DNA of 52,185 nt from Acidobacteriaceae bacterium (GCA_003151335.1 PLXE01000119.1:1-52185), one strand, 5' to 3'. Numbered from the stretch's first letter, positions 33,587 through 43,562 are shown. Made by a program: numbers and translations. Notes: a model not told the origin generated them from the sequence alone.

Positions 33587-35497
33587 ATGAGAATCTTTCG
33601 CGGCATGGTTTCGGCGGCCCTCCTTGCAGGCCTGGTTTTCAGCGCCGGATGCGAGACCGATCACCCCAAAACGGCCGCCGCCTCGCTTCCCGCTCAAGCC
33701 AAAGCTCCCGAGATCGCTGACCCTGTTGCCCAACCGGCTGATCCCAAGCCCAAAGTCCAGCCCCAGGTGAATAATCCGAAGCCCGATCCAGCCGAGGCGT
33801 TGATTGCGCAGGCCGAAAAGCAGTACGCAGCCGGACAGGCCAACTATCGGGCCGACCATTTGGAAGCCGCCAAGCAGGACTTCGATCAGGCGTTCAACAC
33901 CCTGCTGTCCAGCAATCTCGACATCCGCAATGACGAACGGCTGGAGCGCGAATTCGACAAGATTGTCGAGGCCGTGCACGAACTTGAAATGGCCGCGCTG
34001 AGACAGGGCGACGGCTTCACCGAACCGCGCTCCGAACCGGCCCCCATCGACGAAGCCAACGACATCACCTTTCCTGTCGATCCCAACGTCAGAGCCACGG
34101 CCGAGGCCGAGATCAAGACCACTAAGTCTGACTTGCCACTGGTGCTCAACGATCAGGTGGCGATGTTTATCAACTATTACTCCAGCCCCAGGGGGCGGGC
34201 CACGCTGGAGCGCGCGTGGGCCCGCTCCGGCCGTTACCGCGACATGGTCTCGCGGATTTTCAAGGAGGAGGGCGTTCCCCAGGACCTGATCTACCTGGCG
34301 CAAGCGGAGTCTGGATTTCAGCCGCTGGCGCTTTCGCGGGCGGGCGCGCGCGGCATGTGGCAGTTCATGGCCGGCTCGGGCGCGCTGTACGGCCTGGAAC
34401 GGAACTGGTGGGTGGATGACCGCCAGGATCCCGAGAAGGCCACCCGTGCCGCGGCCCGCCATTTGAAAGACCTCTACAACCAGTTTGGCGATTGGTACCT
34501 GGCCATGGCGGCCTACAATTCAGGCGCCAGCACCGTGCAGCACGCGGTGGAACGCACTGGCTATGCCGATTTCTGGGAACTCTACCGGCGTGGCGTGCTG
34601 CCCCAGGAGACCCGCAACTACGTGCCCATCATCCTGGCTGAGACCATCATGGCCAAAAATCCGGAGCAGTATGGGCTGCAGCGCGTCGCACCTGACCCGG
34701 CGCCGCAGATGGACCAGGTGACCATCGACTATCCCGTGGACTTGCGTCTGGTGGCCGAGTGCGTGGATACGTCGGTGAACTACCTCCAGGAGTTGAACCC
34801 GAGCCTGCTGCGGATGACCACTCCCAAGGACCAGAGCTTCGCCCTGAATCTTCCCGCCGGTTCGCGCGAGAAATACCAGAGCGCCATGACCGCGATACCG
34901 CCTGACATGCGGACGTGGTGGCGCTATCACCATGTCGAATATGGGGATACCCTGGCGTCGATCGCCCACAAGTATCACACCTCGTCCTCGTCGATTGCGG
35001 AAGCCAACGGCCTAACCGGCGGCGATGTCAAGGTAGGCTCGAAGCTCATCATTCCGGTTGCTCCGGGCCGCTCGAACACCGAAACCGCCTCCTATTCGCG
35101 CTACGCTACGCATTACAAAGTGCGCAAGGGAGACACCCTGTATTCCATCGCCGACGATTTCGAGGTCCCGGTCGATAAGTTACGGAAATGGAACCATCTA
35201 CGGGGAACGGAGGTGGCCCCGGGACGGATGCTGGCCATCTACAAGCCGCTGGCTGGCGCCAGCCCAGAAGAGGCGTCATCGGGCAGCGGTAGCGTTCCGG
35301 TCAGGGCCGCCAGGACAGGTAAGTCCGTATCCCCGCCGTCGAGTCCTGCGGCTGCCAAGTACCACAAGGTTAAGAAAGGCGAGACCCTGAGCAGCATCGC
35401 CGAATCCAATCACACCTCGGTGGCCGCTCTGAAGCGCGACAACCCCAAGCTGGCCGCCACTCTGCGCGCCGGCGAGGTGCTGGTCATTCGCAAGTAG
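33587..35497 (+). CDS. MltD-like lytic murein transglycosylase, lipoprotein with three LysM domains
   Basis: The protein (636 residues from the ATG at 33587) starts with a lipoprotein signal (LAGLVFSAGC, lipid-modified Cys22). After a charged Pro-rich region and a helical part comes an SLT domain: catalytic Glu241 in LAQAESGFQP, SRAGARGMWQFM, and DWYLAMAAYNSG. Three LysM modules follow (YGDTLASIAHKY, RKGDTLYSIADDF, KKGETLSSIAESN), which bind peptidoglycan. It should cleave the glycan strand to 1,6-anhydro products at the outer membrane, in wall remodelling. Neither start has an ideal ribosome binding site: an in-frame GTG at 33563 is the alternative, and GAGAGAGGG precedes the ATG by 13 bases. 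Confidence 0.92.
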   Translation: MRIFRGMVSAALLAGLVFSAGCETDHPKTAAASLPAQAKAPEIADPVAQPADPKPKVQPQVNNPKPDPAEALIAQAEKQYAAGQANYRADHLEAAKQDFDQAFNTLLSSNLDIRNDERLEREFDKIVEAVHELEMAALRQGDGFTEPRSEPAPIDEANDITFPVDPNVRATAEAEIKTTKSDLPLVLNDQVAMFINYYSSPRGRATLERAWARSGRYRDMVSRIFKEEGVPQDLIYLAQAESGFQPLALSRAGARGMWQFMAGSGALYGLERNWWVDDRQDPEKATRAAARHLKDLYNQFGDWYLAMAAYNSGASTVQHAVERTGYADFWELYRRGVLPQETRNYVPIILAETIMAKNPEQYGLQRVAPDPAPQMDQVTIDYPVDLRLVAECVDTSVNYLQELNPSLLRMTTPKDQSFALNLPAGSREKYQSAMTAIPPDMRTWWRYHHVEYGDTLASIAHKYHTSSSSIAEANGLTGGDVKVGSKLIIPVAPGRSNTETASYSRYATHYKVRKGDTLYSIADDFEVPVDKLRKWNHLRGTEVAPGRMLAIYKPLAGASPEEASSGSGSVPVRAARTGKSVSPPSSPAAAKYHKVKKGETLSSIAESNHTSVAALKRDNPKLAATLRAGEVLVIRK

Positions 35498-35635
35498 TGG
35501 CCGTCGTGTTGCTGCTGTGCCATTCATCGGCAATTTTCTAATTGCTCTCTTCCCTTCGCGCGGTTGTTCTGTTACAACAAGCCCGTTACGATTTTTTGGG
35601 GCGGCGCGATCATGACCGGGCCGAGGGGCCTGCTG

Positions 35636-35644
35636 TGCTATAAT
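35636..35644 (+). promoter_or_regulatory. Extended -10 promoter of the Lys-rich protein
   Basis: TGCTATAAT, a perfect extended -10 element, lies about 104 bp upstream of the start codon. There is no good -35. A second extended -10-like TGGTATAAA stands at 35673-35681 and could be an alternative. Confidence 0.5.
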
Positions 35645-35747
35645 CGCGCGCTTATTGCGGCAGCATTTTTTCTGGTATAAATCTGAATTGAGCCTTACGA
35701 GCTGCCTCCGTTTAGTTCTGCGGAGTCGAGCAAAATCAGGAGGACAC

Positions 35748-36233
35748 ATGACGTTTTTCGATGAGACGCTCTACGGTCGAGACGACGAAATGGATGATTA
35801 CGGAGACGGTTCCTACGGCGATTCCCTCGAAGACGAGGAATACGAAGAGGAAGAGGAAGAGGAAGAAGAACCGGAATCCGTTTCGGTGGTGATAGAAGAA
35901 GTTGACGTGGAGGAAGCGGAGCCGGAAGTTACCACGGAATCACGTGCGCCCGTCGCGGGTCAGCCGCGGGAGAGCGCTCCCAAGAAGGCCGCCAAGAAAG
36001 CACCTAAGAAGGCGGTGAAAAAGGCGGTGAAGAAAGCCGCTAAGAAGCCGGCGAAAAAGGCTGCCAAGAAGGCGGCAAAAAAGCCCGCCAAGAAAGCCGC
36101 GAAGAAACCGGCAAAGAAGTCGGCCAAGAAAGCTGCGAAGAAACCAATAAAGAGATCGGCCAAGAAAGCCGCCAAGAAATCTTCGGGCGGTGCGAAGAAG
36201 AAAGCCGCCAAGAAGGGCCGCAAACGCCGCTAA
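35748..36233 (+). CDS. Histone H1-like protein with acidic N-terminus and Lys/Ala/Pro-rich tail
   Basis: The 161-residue protein is strongly polarised. Residues 1-75 are acidic, with a run of Glu (EEEEEEEEEPE). Residues 76-161 are almost entirely Lys, Ala and Pro in KKAAKKPAKK-type repeats, ending KKGRKRR. Such tails occur in bacterial histone H1-like proteins and in the C-terminus of mycobacterial HupB, and they bind DNA. The acidic half is unusual and could mask the tail or recruit partners. A perfect AGGAGG box fixes the start. The gene stands alone between a strong -10 element and a strong terminator, as expected for an abundant product. Chromatin role inferred from composition only; an RNA- or ribosome-associated role is possible. 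Confidence 0.8.
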   Translation: MTFFDETLYGRDDEMDDYGDGSYGDSLEDEEYEEEEEEEEEPESVSVVIEEVDVEEAEPEVTTESRAPVAGQPRESAPKKAAKKAPKKAVKKAVKKAAKKPAKKAAKKAAKKPAKKAAKKPAKKSAKKAAKKPIKRSAKKAAKKSSGGAKKKAAKKGRKRR

Positions 36234-36254
36234 AGTAAACTCACCAATTATCAG

Positions 36255-36281
36255 GGCCGCGGTGTGCACCGCGGCCTTTTT
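36255..36281 (+). terminator. Rho-independent terminator of the Lys-rich protein gene
   Basis: Perfect ten-base arms GGCCGCGGTG and CACCGCGGCC are followed at once by TTTTT, 21 bp after the stop codon. Confidence 0.9.
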
Positions 36282-36723
36282 GCTGCTCAAACAGCGTAGG
36301 CCGTTCGGTCGGCACATTGGCAGAGCGGAGCTGTGCTGCCCCGATGGCGCTCCAACCTTCCTTGGTAGCGCAGTCGCGATCGCACATCGCCCGGCGACGC
36401 AGAACACACTGGCTTGGTTAATATCGCACGTGGAAGCGTGACCTTGGTCGCTGCATTTTGCGCCTCCGGAAACTACGATAAGGGCGTTGTACTGACTCGA
36501 TGGTCGCGCCGTCTTCACTGTCGGGCGAGCCAGACCCCCTGTACCGCCCGATGCTAGCGGCGCGACCTTTTCGCAGAAATTGCAAGTTTTTTCGTGCCCG
36601 CGCCCAGCCACCCGCCCGCCTCAACTGCCTGTATTTAGCGCGGGAAGAAGTCCGCAGACAGTGTCTTTCCCCGAACAGGTGGCCTCGCGGCCGCGCACCG
36701 GCCCGTTCTACTTCACAGCGATG
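36282..36723. other. Gene-free stretch before the cNMP-domain gene
   Basis: About 440 bp. No coding signal, tRNA or repeat is recognised. Confidence 0.45.
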
Positions 36724-36739
36724 TGTGATGCTAATCACC
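36724..36739 (+). promoter_or_regulatory. CRP/FNR-like binding site
   Basis: TGTGA-TGCTAA-TCACC matches the CRP consensus TGTGA-N6-TCACA at nine of ten arm positions. It ends 34 bp before the start codon of a cNMP-domain protein. Confidence 0.5.
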
Positions 36740-36773
36740 GTGTCTTCGAGCCGAACTCTGGCATAAGAACACA

Positions 36774-37280
36774 ATGAAGAATGTGGGTAACGGTTCTAAC
36801 ATCCTCAACGCGTCGCCGAACTTGAAGAGTTCCCTGGAAGCGCTCGGTCAAGCGCAGCAAATCCCAGCCGGAGATGTCCTGTTCAACACCAGCGATGAAA
36901 ACCTCGGCGTGTTTCTGGTGCGCAGGGGAAAAGTGTGTCTTCGGGTCGAGGGCTTGCCCCGATTGGATCGAGTATTTCCGGCGGGGTCGGTGCTGGGCTT
37001 GCCAGCAACCTTCGCCGGAAGCCCCTACAGCCTTACGGCCATCGCAGTCACCAACTCTGTAGTTTTACGGGTGGCACGCCGGGAATTCCTTCGTCTGATG
37101 CGGGAACAACCCGAACTCTGTCAGCAAGCCACCGACATGCTCAGTCGGGAGGTGCGCTTCATCCAGTCGGCGGTAACCCAGCGGATGCAGTCCCTGGCCT
37201 CCTTCAAAGCAGAATGCCCACCGGCAGCCGTGCGGAAGGTGCCCGCCGTGCGTAGGATGCAATCTTCTCGGGCCCGCTGA
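36774..37280 (+). CDS. Cyclic-nucleotide-binding-domain protein without DNA-binding domain
   Basis: The 168-residue protein is a single cNMP-binding (Crp effector) beta-barrel: IPAGDVLFNTSD, GVFLVRRGKVCLRVEG, PAGSVLGLPATFAG and SVVLRVARREFLRLMREQP, followed by an alpha helix like the Crp dimer helix. The winged-helix domain expected after it is absent; the last 40 residues are short and basic. It could therefore act as a ligand-sensing partner rather than as a transcription factor. The phosphate-binding arginine motif is not clearly conserved, so cyclic nucleotide binding is uncertain. A CRP-like site precedes it. The ribosome binding site is weak, so the exact start is not firm. Confidence 0.75.
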   Translation: MKNVGNGSNILNASPNLKSSLEALGQAQQIPAGDVLFNTSDENLGVFLVRRGKVCLRVEGLPRLDRVFPAGSVLGLPATFAGSPYSLTAIAVTNSVVLRVARREFLRLMREQPELCQQATDMLSREVRFIQSAVTQRMQSLASFKAECPPAAVRKVPAVRRMQSSRAR

Positions 37281-37373
37281 GCACCACCGGTCGCGACTTA
37301 AGCCGGCTTCGCACTTTGTCTCGAAATTGCGTAGAATGGCCTCGCCTTGCACATCGCAAGCGAGAAGGACATG

Positions 37374-39396
37374 ATGCGACTTATCCCGCCTTTTTCTCCT
37401 GGCCACACTCTGCTCAGTTGCCGCCTTTGCCCAACAAGTCCCGGTCGGAATTGAAACTGCTGATCTCGACCGCTCCGCGAATCCCTGTAACGACTTCTAT
37501 CAGTTTTCCAATGGAGCGTGGCGGGCCGCCAATCCGATTCCTGCCACCATGGATCGCTGGAGTCGCCGCTGGGCTGCGGGCGAAGCCAACAAGGACCAAC
37601 TGCGGGTGATCCTGGAAGAAGCGTCCGCCAAGCGCGATCTGCCCAAGGGCGGTGTTGACCAGTTAATCGGAGACTACTACGCCGCCTGCATGGACGAATC
37701 GCGGGTAAACCAGGCGGGCGCCACGCCGATCAAGCCGTTGCTCGCCGACATCGCTGCCATCAAAGACCAGGCCAGCCCCCAGCGGATGCTGCTTCGCTTT
37801 GCGGACCTCGGCATCCAGGTCCCGTTCGGGGTGAATGCCGCCTCCGACAATCACAATCCCGCGCAAGTGATTGCCGATGTGCAGGCGGCCGGTCTGGGTC
37901 TTCCTGACCGTGACTACTATCTGAAGACGGAAGAGCGCTTCCAGCAAGCGCGCGCCAAATACCTGGTCCACGTGGCCAACATGTTCCAGCTGGCCGGATA
38001 CAGCGAGGCAGACTCCCGCAAGGCTGCCGACCAGGTGATGCAATTCGAGACCGCGCTGGCCAAAGCCACTCTGGACAATGTCGCCCGGCGCGATCCTCAG
38101 GCCGTTGATCATAAGACGACGTATGCCCAGCTACAACAACTCACGCCCCACTTCGATTGGGATGGCTATTACAAGGACGCGAACCTGCCGCGGGTCAATC
38201 TGAATGTTCAGGAGCCAAAGTTCATGGAAGAGTTTGACCGGCAACTGAGCACCACAACTCTTCCCGATTGGAAAATCTACCTGACCTGGCAGCTTCTGCA
38301 TGGCGCGGCGCCCTATCTTTCGCAGCCATTCGTGCAAGAGAACTTCAACTTCTACGAGAAGACGCTCGGCGGGGTGGGCGAACTGAAGCCGCGATGGAAG
38401 CAATGCGCGGAATCCGCTGACCAGTTTCTAGGGGAAGCGCTGGGTCGAGACTATGTGGCGCGTTATTTCCCGCCGGAAGCCAAGGCGCGTGCGCAGGAAA
38501 TGGTGAAGAACATACTGGCGGCGATGGGTGACACCATCAATGGCCTGGACTGGATGACTCCCGACACCAAGAAGAAGGCGATGGAAAAGATCGCCACCTT
38601 CAATGTCAAAGTGGGATATCCCGACAAGTGGAAGGACTACAGCCACGTTGTCATTACCCGCAGCTCGTACTTTGACGATGTCATGGCGGGAGCGCAGTTC
38701 GCCGTCAACGACGACCGCTCGACCATCGGGAAAGCGGTAGACCGGGGACGCTGGGGCATGACGCCACCCACCTCCAACGCTTACTACAATCCGTTGTTGA
38801 ACGAAATTGTGTTTCCGGCCGGAATCCTGCAGCCGCCTGCGTTCAGCGTCAAGGCAACCGATGCGGTCAACTACGGCGCCATCGGCGTGGTCATCGGGCA
38901 CGAGATCAGCCACGGCTTTGACGATCAGGGGGCGCAGTACGACTCCATAGGCCGTCTGAGCAATTGGTGGACGGCTGACGATCTGAAGAAGTTCCAGGCG
39001 AAAACCGCGTGCGTGGTGAACCAGTTCGATGGCTACTACATCGAGCCGAACATTCATCACAACGGCAAGCTGGTGCTGGGCGAATCCATCGGCGATCTGG
39101 CCGGAGTCAAGATTGCCTACCTCGCGTTCCAGAAGTCACAGCAGGGCAAGCCTCCAGCGCGAGTCCTTGACGGTTTCACGCCCGATCAGCAGTTCTTCAT
39201 CGCCTGGGGACAGTTCCGCGGAGACGAGACCAGGCCGGAAACCCAGCGGCTCATGGTGCAGGGCGATCCCCACCCGGTGGCCAAGTTTCGCGTGATTGGG
39301 CCGCTTTCCAACTTTCCGCCGTTCGCCAGCGCATTTTCCTGCAAGCCGGATTCTGCCATGGTGCGTCCGGCCGCTCAGCGCTGTGTGGTGTGGTAG
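37374..39396 (+). CDS. M13-family (neprilysin-like) metallopeptidase, apparent frameshift in the signal peptide
   Basis: The body is a zinc peptidase of family M13: DFYQFSNGAWRAANPIP at the start of the domain, HEISHGFDDQG (zinc HExxH at about 38899-38913), and GESIGDLAG (third ligand Glu). C-terminal residues include FRVIGPLSNFPPF. Such enzymes cut short peptides outside the cytoplasm. The domain frame is open upstream through LFLLATLCSVAAFAQ, a good signal peptide. Its only suitable start (AAGG, then ATGATG at 37371-37376) is in another frame. One inserted base near 37386-37390, in TATCCCGCCTTTTT, would join MRLIP to RLFLLATLC. Either the gene is disrupted or the assembly lost a base. The first in-frame ATG, 37549, lies inside the domain and is not a credible start. 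Confidence 0.85.
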
Positions 39397-39572
39397 CCGG
39401 TCATTTTTCTGAAGGGAACTAAATTCACCGCCTGCCGTACAATAAGTAGCCGTACTGGCGGCGCACTTTAAATCCAGGCCAGAACTCACGAAACCCCCTG
39501 CGACACGTCGAATGAGCGTATCGGCCCCGCCAGACCTAGCAGTTCAGTTGCGTTAGAAGAGGAGCGAACTAC

Positions 39573-40304
39573 ATGCGCGTAGCCCTGAAGGTGGCGCTTG
39601 GAATCCTATGTCTCACCGCCCTGGCTTCAGCCCAGACCGCCGAGGAACTGGTGGCCAAGAATATTCAAGCCCATGGCGGACTGGAAAAAATCAAGGCGAT
39701 AAACACCATGCGGATGACCGGCAAGATTTACGTCATGAACTTTTACGCCGTGGCCGGGGTGGAGAAAAAGCGGGGCAACCTTTTGCGCCAGGACTTCACC
39801 CTCCAGGGGATGACCCAGGTCCTGGCTTATGACGGTTCGAGCGGTTGGCAGATTCAGCCCTTCGGCGGCCGCAAGGACCCGGAGTTAATGGGCGAAGACG
39901 ATACGCGCGACCTGATGGAAGAGTCCGACATCGATGGACCGCTGGTCGATTACCAGACCAAGGGCAACAAAGTCGAATATCTCGGCCACGACACGGTCGA
40001 TGGGGATGACGTTTACGAGCTCAAGGTCACTCTGAAAAACGGAGACATCATTTATTACTACCTCGACCCCGACACCTATCTGGAAATCAAGCGAGAAAAA
40101 CAGCAGTTCATCCGGGGTTCCGTGCATGAAAGCGACGAGCAACTGGGATCCTATAAACAGGTGGCGGGCGTTTACTACCCTTACTCCATTGAGGTGGGCG
40201 CGAAGAACGATCCCAGCCAGCACGTGGTTATCACCGTCGAAAAAATCGAAGTCAACGTTCCCATCGACGACGCGCAGTTCAAGATGCCGGCCGTGAAGAA
40301 ATAA
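39573..40304 (+). CDS. Exported LolA-like (outer membrane lipoprotein-sorting-like) protein
   Basis: The 243-residue protein has a clean signal peptide (MRVALKVALGILCLTALASA, cleavage after ASA). It then has AEELVAKNIQAHGGLEKIKA, typical of LolA-like proteins in which an N-terminal helix precedes a half beta-barrel. A run of amphipathic strands follows (KIYVMNFYAV, DVYELKVTLKNGD, YYYLDPDTYLEIKR). Such proteins bind acyl chains or lipoproteins in the periplasm, but many family members in soil bacteria have no proven role. GAGGAG precedes the ATG by eight to nine bases. The gene sits between two other exported proteins on the same strand, with gaps large enough for separate promoters. Confidence 0.75.
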   Translation: MRVALKVALGILCLTALASAQTAEELVAKNIQAHGGLEKIKAINTMRMTGKIYVMNFYAVAGVEKKRGNLLRQDFTLQGMTQVLAYDGSSGWQIQPFGGRKDPELMGEDDTRDLMEESDIDGPLVDYQTKGNKVEYLGHDTVDGDDVYELKVTLKNGDIIYYYLDPDTYLEIKREKQQFIRGSVHESDEQLGSYKQVAGVYYPYSIEVGAKNDPSQHVVITVEKIEVNVPIDDAQFKMPAVKK

Positions 40305-40373
40305 TAACGATACACGTAGATATCACCTGCCCGATTGGGCTACCTGATCTTCGAATAAGAGGATTTGAGCGAA

Positions 40374-43300
40374 ATGATTGCTGCTTCCTGGGTTAACAAA
40401 ACCGTACGAGTTCTGTCTTTGGCGTGCGTATTTTTGTCGCTGTGCGCGATCGCAGCGGTGGCACAAACGCCCGTCAAGTTCGATTCCTCCACCATCTCCG
40501 GCTTGGCTGCCCGCAATATCGGGTCGGCCAGGATGAGTGGGCGCATCGCCGCTGTGGATGCGATCTACGACAAGGGCCGGCTGACGGTCTTTGCCGCCTC
40601 GGCCAGCGGCGGCGTGTGGAAGTCGATCAACGGCGGCACCACCTTCAAGTCGGTGTTCGACAAGCCTGACGTGCAGTCGATCGGGGCCGTCACCATCGAC
40701 CCCTCCAATCCGCGCATCGTGTGGGTGGGCAGCGGCGAAGCTTGGACCCGCAACAGCGTCTCGGTGGGCGACGGGGTTTACAAATCGACGGACGGCGGCG
40801 AGAACTGGACCAATGTCGGCCTGAAAGACTCCGAGCACATCGCCCGCATTCTGGTGGACCCGAAGGATTCCAACAGCGTTTACGCGTGCGCCACCGGCCA
40901 TCTTTGGAATGACAACACCGAGCGCGGCGTTTACAAGACCAGCGATGGCGGAAAAACGTGGCGCAAAGTACTGGCGGGCGGCAATGCTTCGACCGGCTGC
41001 GGCACGTTGTCCATGAGCCCGCTGGAACCGAATACCATCTTCGCCTCGATGTGGGATTTCCGCCGCCAGGGTTGGACCTTCCGCTCCGGCGGCCCGGGCA
41101 GCGGCCTCTACAAGTCCACCGACGGCGGCGAGCACTGGACGGAACTCACCGACGCCAACAGCAAGGGACTTCCCGCCAAGCCTTACGGCCGCATCGCGCT
41201 GGCGGTGGCGCCCTCCAAGCCGCAGGTGGTGTATGCCATGATCGAATCGGCAAACAGCGCACTCTTCCGCTCCGATGACGGCGGCAAGACCTGGGCCAAG
41301 CTGGATGCCAGCCAGTTCATGGTGTGGCGCCCGTTCTACTTCGCCAACCTCATCGTCGATCCCAAGGATGAGAACAAAGTTTTCAAGCCTGATCTCATGC
41401 TGTTGCTCAGCGTGAATGGCGGCCGCAGTTTCAGCGGGGTCTCCAACGCAGCGCACGGCGACTTTCACGCGGTTTGGATCGACGCTGCGAACCCCAACAT
41501 TGTGTACGCCGGCGACGACGGCGGCTTGTGGCGCAGTGAGGACGGCGGCACGCGATGGAAGCACCAGTTGAATCTGCCGGTCTCGCAGTTCTATCACGTC
41601 AGCGTGGACAACGCGGACCCGTACCGCGTCTATGGCGGCTTGCAGGACAACAGCTCGTGGGTGGCCGATTCGTCCTATCCCGGGGGCGTCAGCAACTCAC
41701 GCTGGGAAAATATTTTCAACGGCGACGGTTTCTGGGCGTTCGAAGACCCTGCCGATCCTGCCTATATCTATGCCGAATACCAGGGCGGCACCATCGGACG
41801 GATAAATCGCTACACCCATGAAAGCCGTGCCATCACGCCCTATCCCGAATACGGCGAGAAGAAACTGCGCTTCAACTGGAACACGCCCATCGCCATGAGT
41901 CCCAACGAAAAAGGCACGATCTACATGGGCGCACAGTTCCTGTTCCGGTCGCGCGATCACGGACAATCCTGGGAGCGCATCTCTCCGGACCTGACCACCA
42001 ACGATCCCGAGAAGCAGAAGCAGGAAGAGTCTGGCGGCGTCACCGTGGATAACTCGGCCGCCGAAATGCACACCACGATCTTCTCCATCAGCGAGTCGCC
42101 CAAGAATGGAAACATCATCTGGGTCGGCACCGACGACGGTAATCTGCAGATCACGCGCGATGGCGGAAAGACCTGGAAGAACGTGGTGGGCAACGTCGGC
42201 GTGGCGAAATACTCATGGGTATCCACGGTCGCGGCCAGCCACTTCGACGAGGGCACCGCTTACGTGACCTTTGATCGTCACACCCTCGGCGACATGCAGC
42301 CGTACGTGTACAAGACCACCGACTACGGCAAGACCTGGACGTCTTTGCCGGCGCAGGGCAACGGAGTACGCGGCTACGCTCACGTCATCACCGAAGACAC
42401 GGTCAGCCCGAACATCCTGTTTCTGGGCACGGAGTTCGGCCTGTGGATCTCGGTCGATGGTGGCAACAAGTGGGCGCAGTACAAAGGCAGCGACTTCCCG
42501 GCGGTTGCGGTGGACGACATCGTGGTGCAGCCGCGCGAGTCCGATCTGGTGCTGGCGACCCACGGCCGCGGCATCTGGATCATCGACGACATTTCGCCGC
42601 TGCGCGCTTTGACTCCCGACCTGATGCCCAAAACTGCGGCCTTCATCACCAGCAGGCCGGCTACGCAATACATCGACGCCAATGCTTCATGGCCGGAGGG
42701 CGACGAGGCTTTCATCGGCCCCAGCCGTCCGACCGACGCGCTCATCACTTACTACCAGCGCAGCCGCCATATCTATGGCGACATGAAAATCGAAGTCTTC
42801 GACCAGCAGGGCAAGCTGCTCGACACCATAAGCGGGAGCAAGCATCGCGGTCTGAACCGCGCCACCTGGTCGATGCGGCTGAAATCCCCGACCATTCCTC
42901 CGGCGGCGAGCGCAGCCTTTGGCGCTCTCCAAGGACCGCTTGTCGTGCCGGGCGCCTACACCGTGAAAATGACCAAGGGCGATGAGGTGTACACCACCGA
43001 GCTGAAGGTCGTGGAAGATCCGCGCACTAAGTACACGATGGCGGAGCGCCAGGCCCAATTCGATCTGACCATGAAGCTCTACAACATGCTGGCTCACATG
43101 AGCTGGGCGGTCGATTCGATCATCGGAATTCGCGACGCCGCCACCCAACAGGCTGGCACGCTGCCGGCCAACGATCCCTTGCGCCAGCGTCTCACCCAGC
43201 TTGCCGCTTCGGCGGACAAGATCCGTTCGGAGATTGTGGCCACCAAAGAAGGCGGCGCCATCACCGGCGAAGAACGGCTGCGTGAATTCCTGACCACGGT

Positions 43301-43562
43301 TTATGGCGACGTGAATAGCTACAACGGGCGTCCGACCGCTGCGCAGGTTGAGCGCACGGAAGTATTGGGCCGCGAACTGGAGGACGTCATCAAGAAGGTC
43401 CAGGACCAGCTCGTGGGACAACTGCCCGCCCTCAACAGCGCGCTGGAACAGAAGAAGCTGGAGCCCATTCAAGCCCTCAGCGAGTCGGATTGGCAGAAGC
43501 AGCATCAGGAAGCACCGCCGCAGCCGAAAGCATCGGGCCTGCAAATGCGCGAGCGCGATTGA
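40374..43562 (+). CDS. Secreted BNR/sortilin-like beta-propeller protein
   Basis: The 1,062-residue protein has a signal peptide (VLSLACVFLSLCAIAAVAQ) and a long series of BNR/Asp-box repeats: SINGGTTFKSV, STDGGENWTNV, SDGGKTWRKV, STDGGEHWTEL, SDDGGKTWAKL, SEDGGTRWKHQ, SRDHGQSWERI and TRDGGKTWKNV. These build one or two large beta-propellers, as in sortilin/VPS10 and xyloglucanase-like proteins. A C-terminal helical part of about 200 residues follows. Proteins of this type are frequent in Acidobacteriota and Bacteroidota and are often annotated as glycosyl hydrolases, but no catalytic residue can be assigned. I chose the ATG at 40374 (AGAGGA nine bases upstream) over an in-frame TTG three codons earlier. 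Confidence 0.85.
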   Translation: MIAASWVNKTVRVLSLACVFLSLCAIAAVAQTPVKFDSSTISGLAARNIGSARMSGRIAAVDAIYDKGRLTVFAASASGGVWKSINGGTTFKSVFDKPDVQSIGAVTIDPSNPRIVWVGSGEAWTRNSVSVGDGVYKSTDGGENWTNVGLKDSEHIARILVDPKDSNSVYACATGHLWNDNTERGVYKTSDGGKTWRKVLAGGNASTGCGTLSMSPLEPNTIFASMWDFRRQGWTFRSGGPGSGLYKSTDGGEHWTELTDANSKGLPAKPYGRIALAVAPSKPQVVYAMIESANSALFRSDDGGKTWAKLDASQFMVWRPFYFANLIVDPKDENKVFKPDLMLLLSVNGGRSFSGVSNAAHGDFHAVWIDAANPNIVYAGDDGGLWRSEDGGTRWKHQLNLPVSQFYHVSVDNADPYRVYGGLQDNSSWVADSSYPGGVSNSRWENIFNGDGFWAFEDPADPAYIYAEYQGGTIGRINRYTHESRAITPYPEYGEKKLRFNWNTPIAMSPNEKGTIYMGAQFLFRSRDHGQSWERISPDLTTNDPEKQKQEESGGVTVDNSAAEMHTTIFSISESPKNGNIIWVGTDDGNLQITRDGGKTWKNVVGNVGVAKYSWVSTVAASHFDEGTAYVTFDRHTLGDMQPYVYKTTDYGKTWTSLPAQGNGVRGYAHVITEDTVSPNILFLGTEFGLWISVDGGNKWAQYKGSDFPAVAVDDIVVQPRESDLVLATHGRGIWIIDDISPLRALTPDLMPKTAAFITSRPATQYIDANASWPEGDEAFIGPSRPTDALITYYQRSRHIYGDMKIEVFDQQGKLLDTISGSKHRGLNRATWSMRLKSPTIPPAASAAFGALQGPLVVPGAYTVKMTKGDEVYTTELKVVEDPRTKYTMAERQAQFDLTMKLYNMLAHMSWAVDSIIGIRDAATQQAGTLPANDPLRQRLTQLAASADKIRSEIVATKEGGAITGEERLREFLTTVYGDVNSYNGRPTAAQVERTEVLGRELEDVIKKVQDQLVGQLPALNSALEQKKLEPIQALSESDWQKQHQEAPPQPKASGLQMRERD

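Noticed and set aside
35940-36611. 223-codon minus-strand Leu-rich frame
   Set aside because: It is the complement of the Lys-rich repeat tail and crosses the terminator.
37549-39396. Start of the M13 peptidase at the first in-frame ATG
   Set aside because: It would cut into the conserved N-terminal part of the domain and remove the signal peptide encoded in frame upstream.
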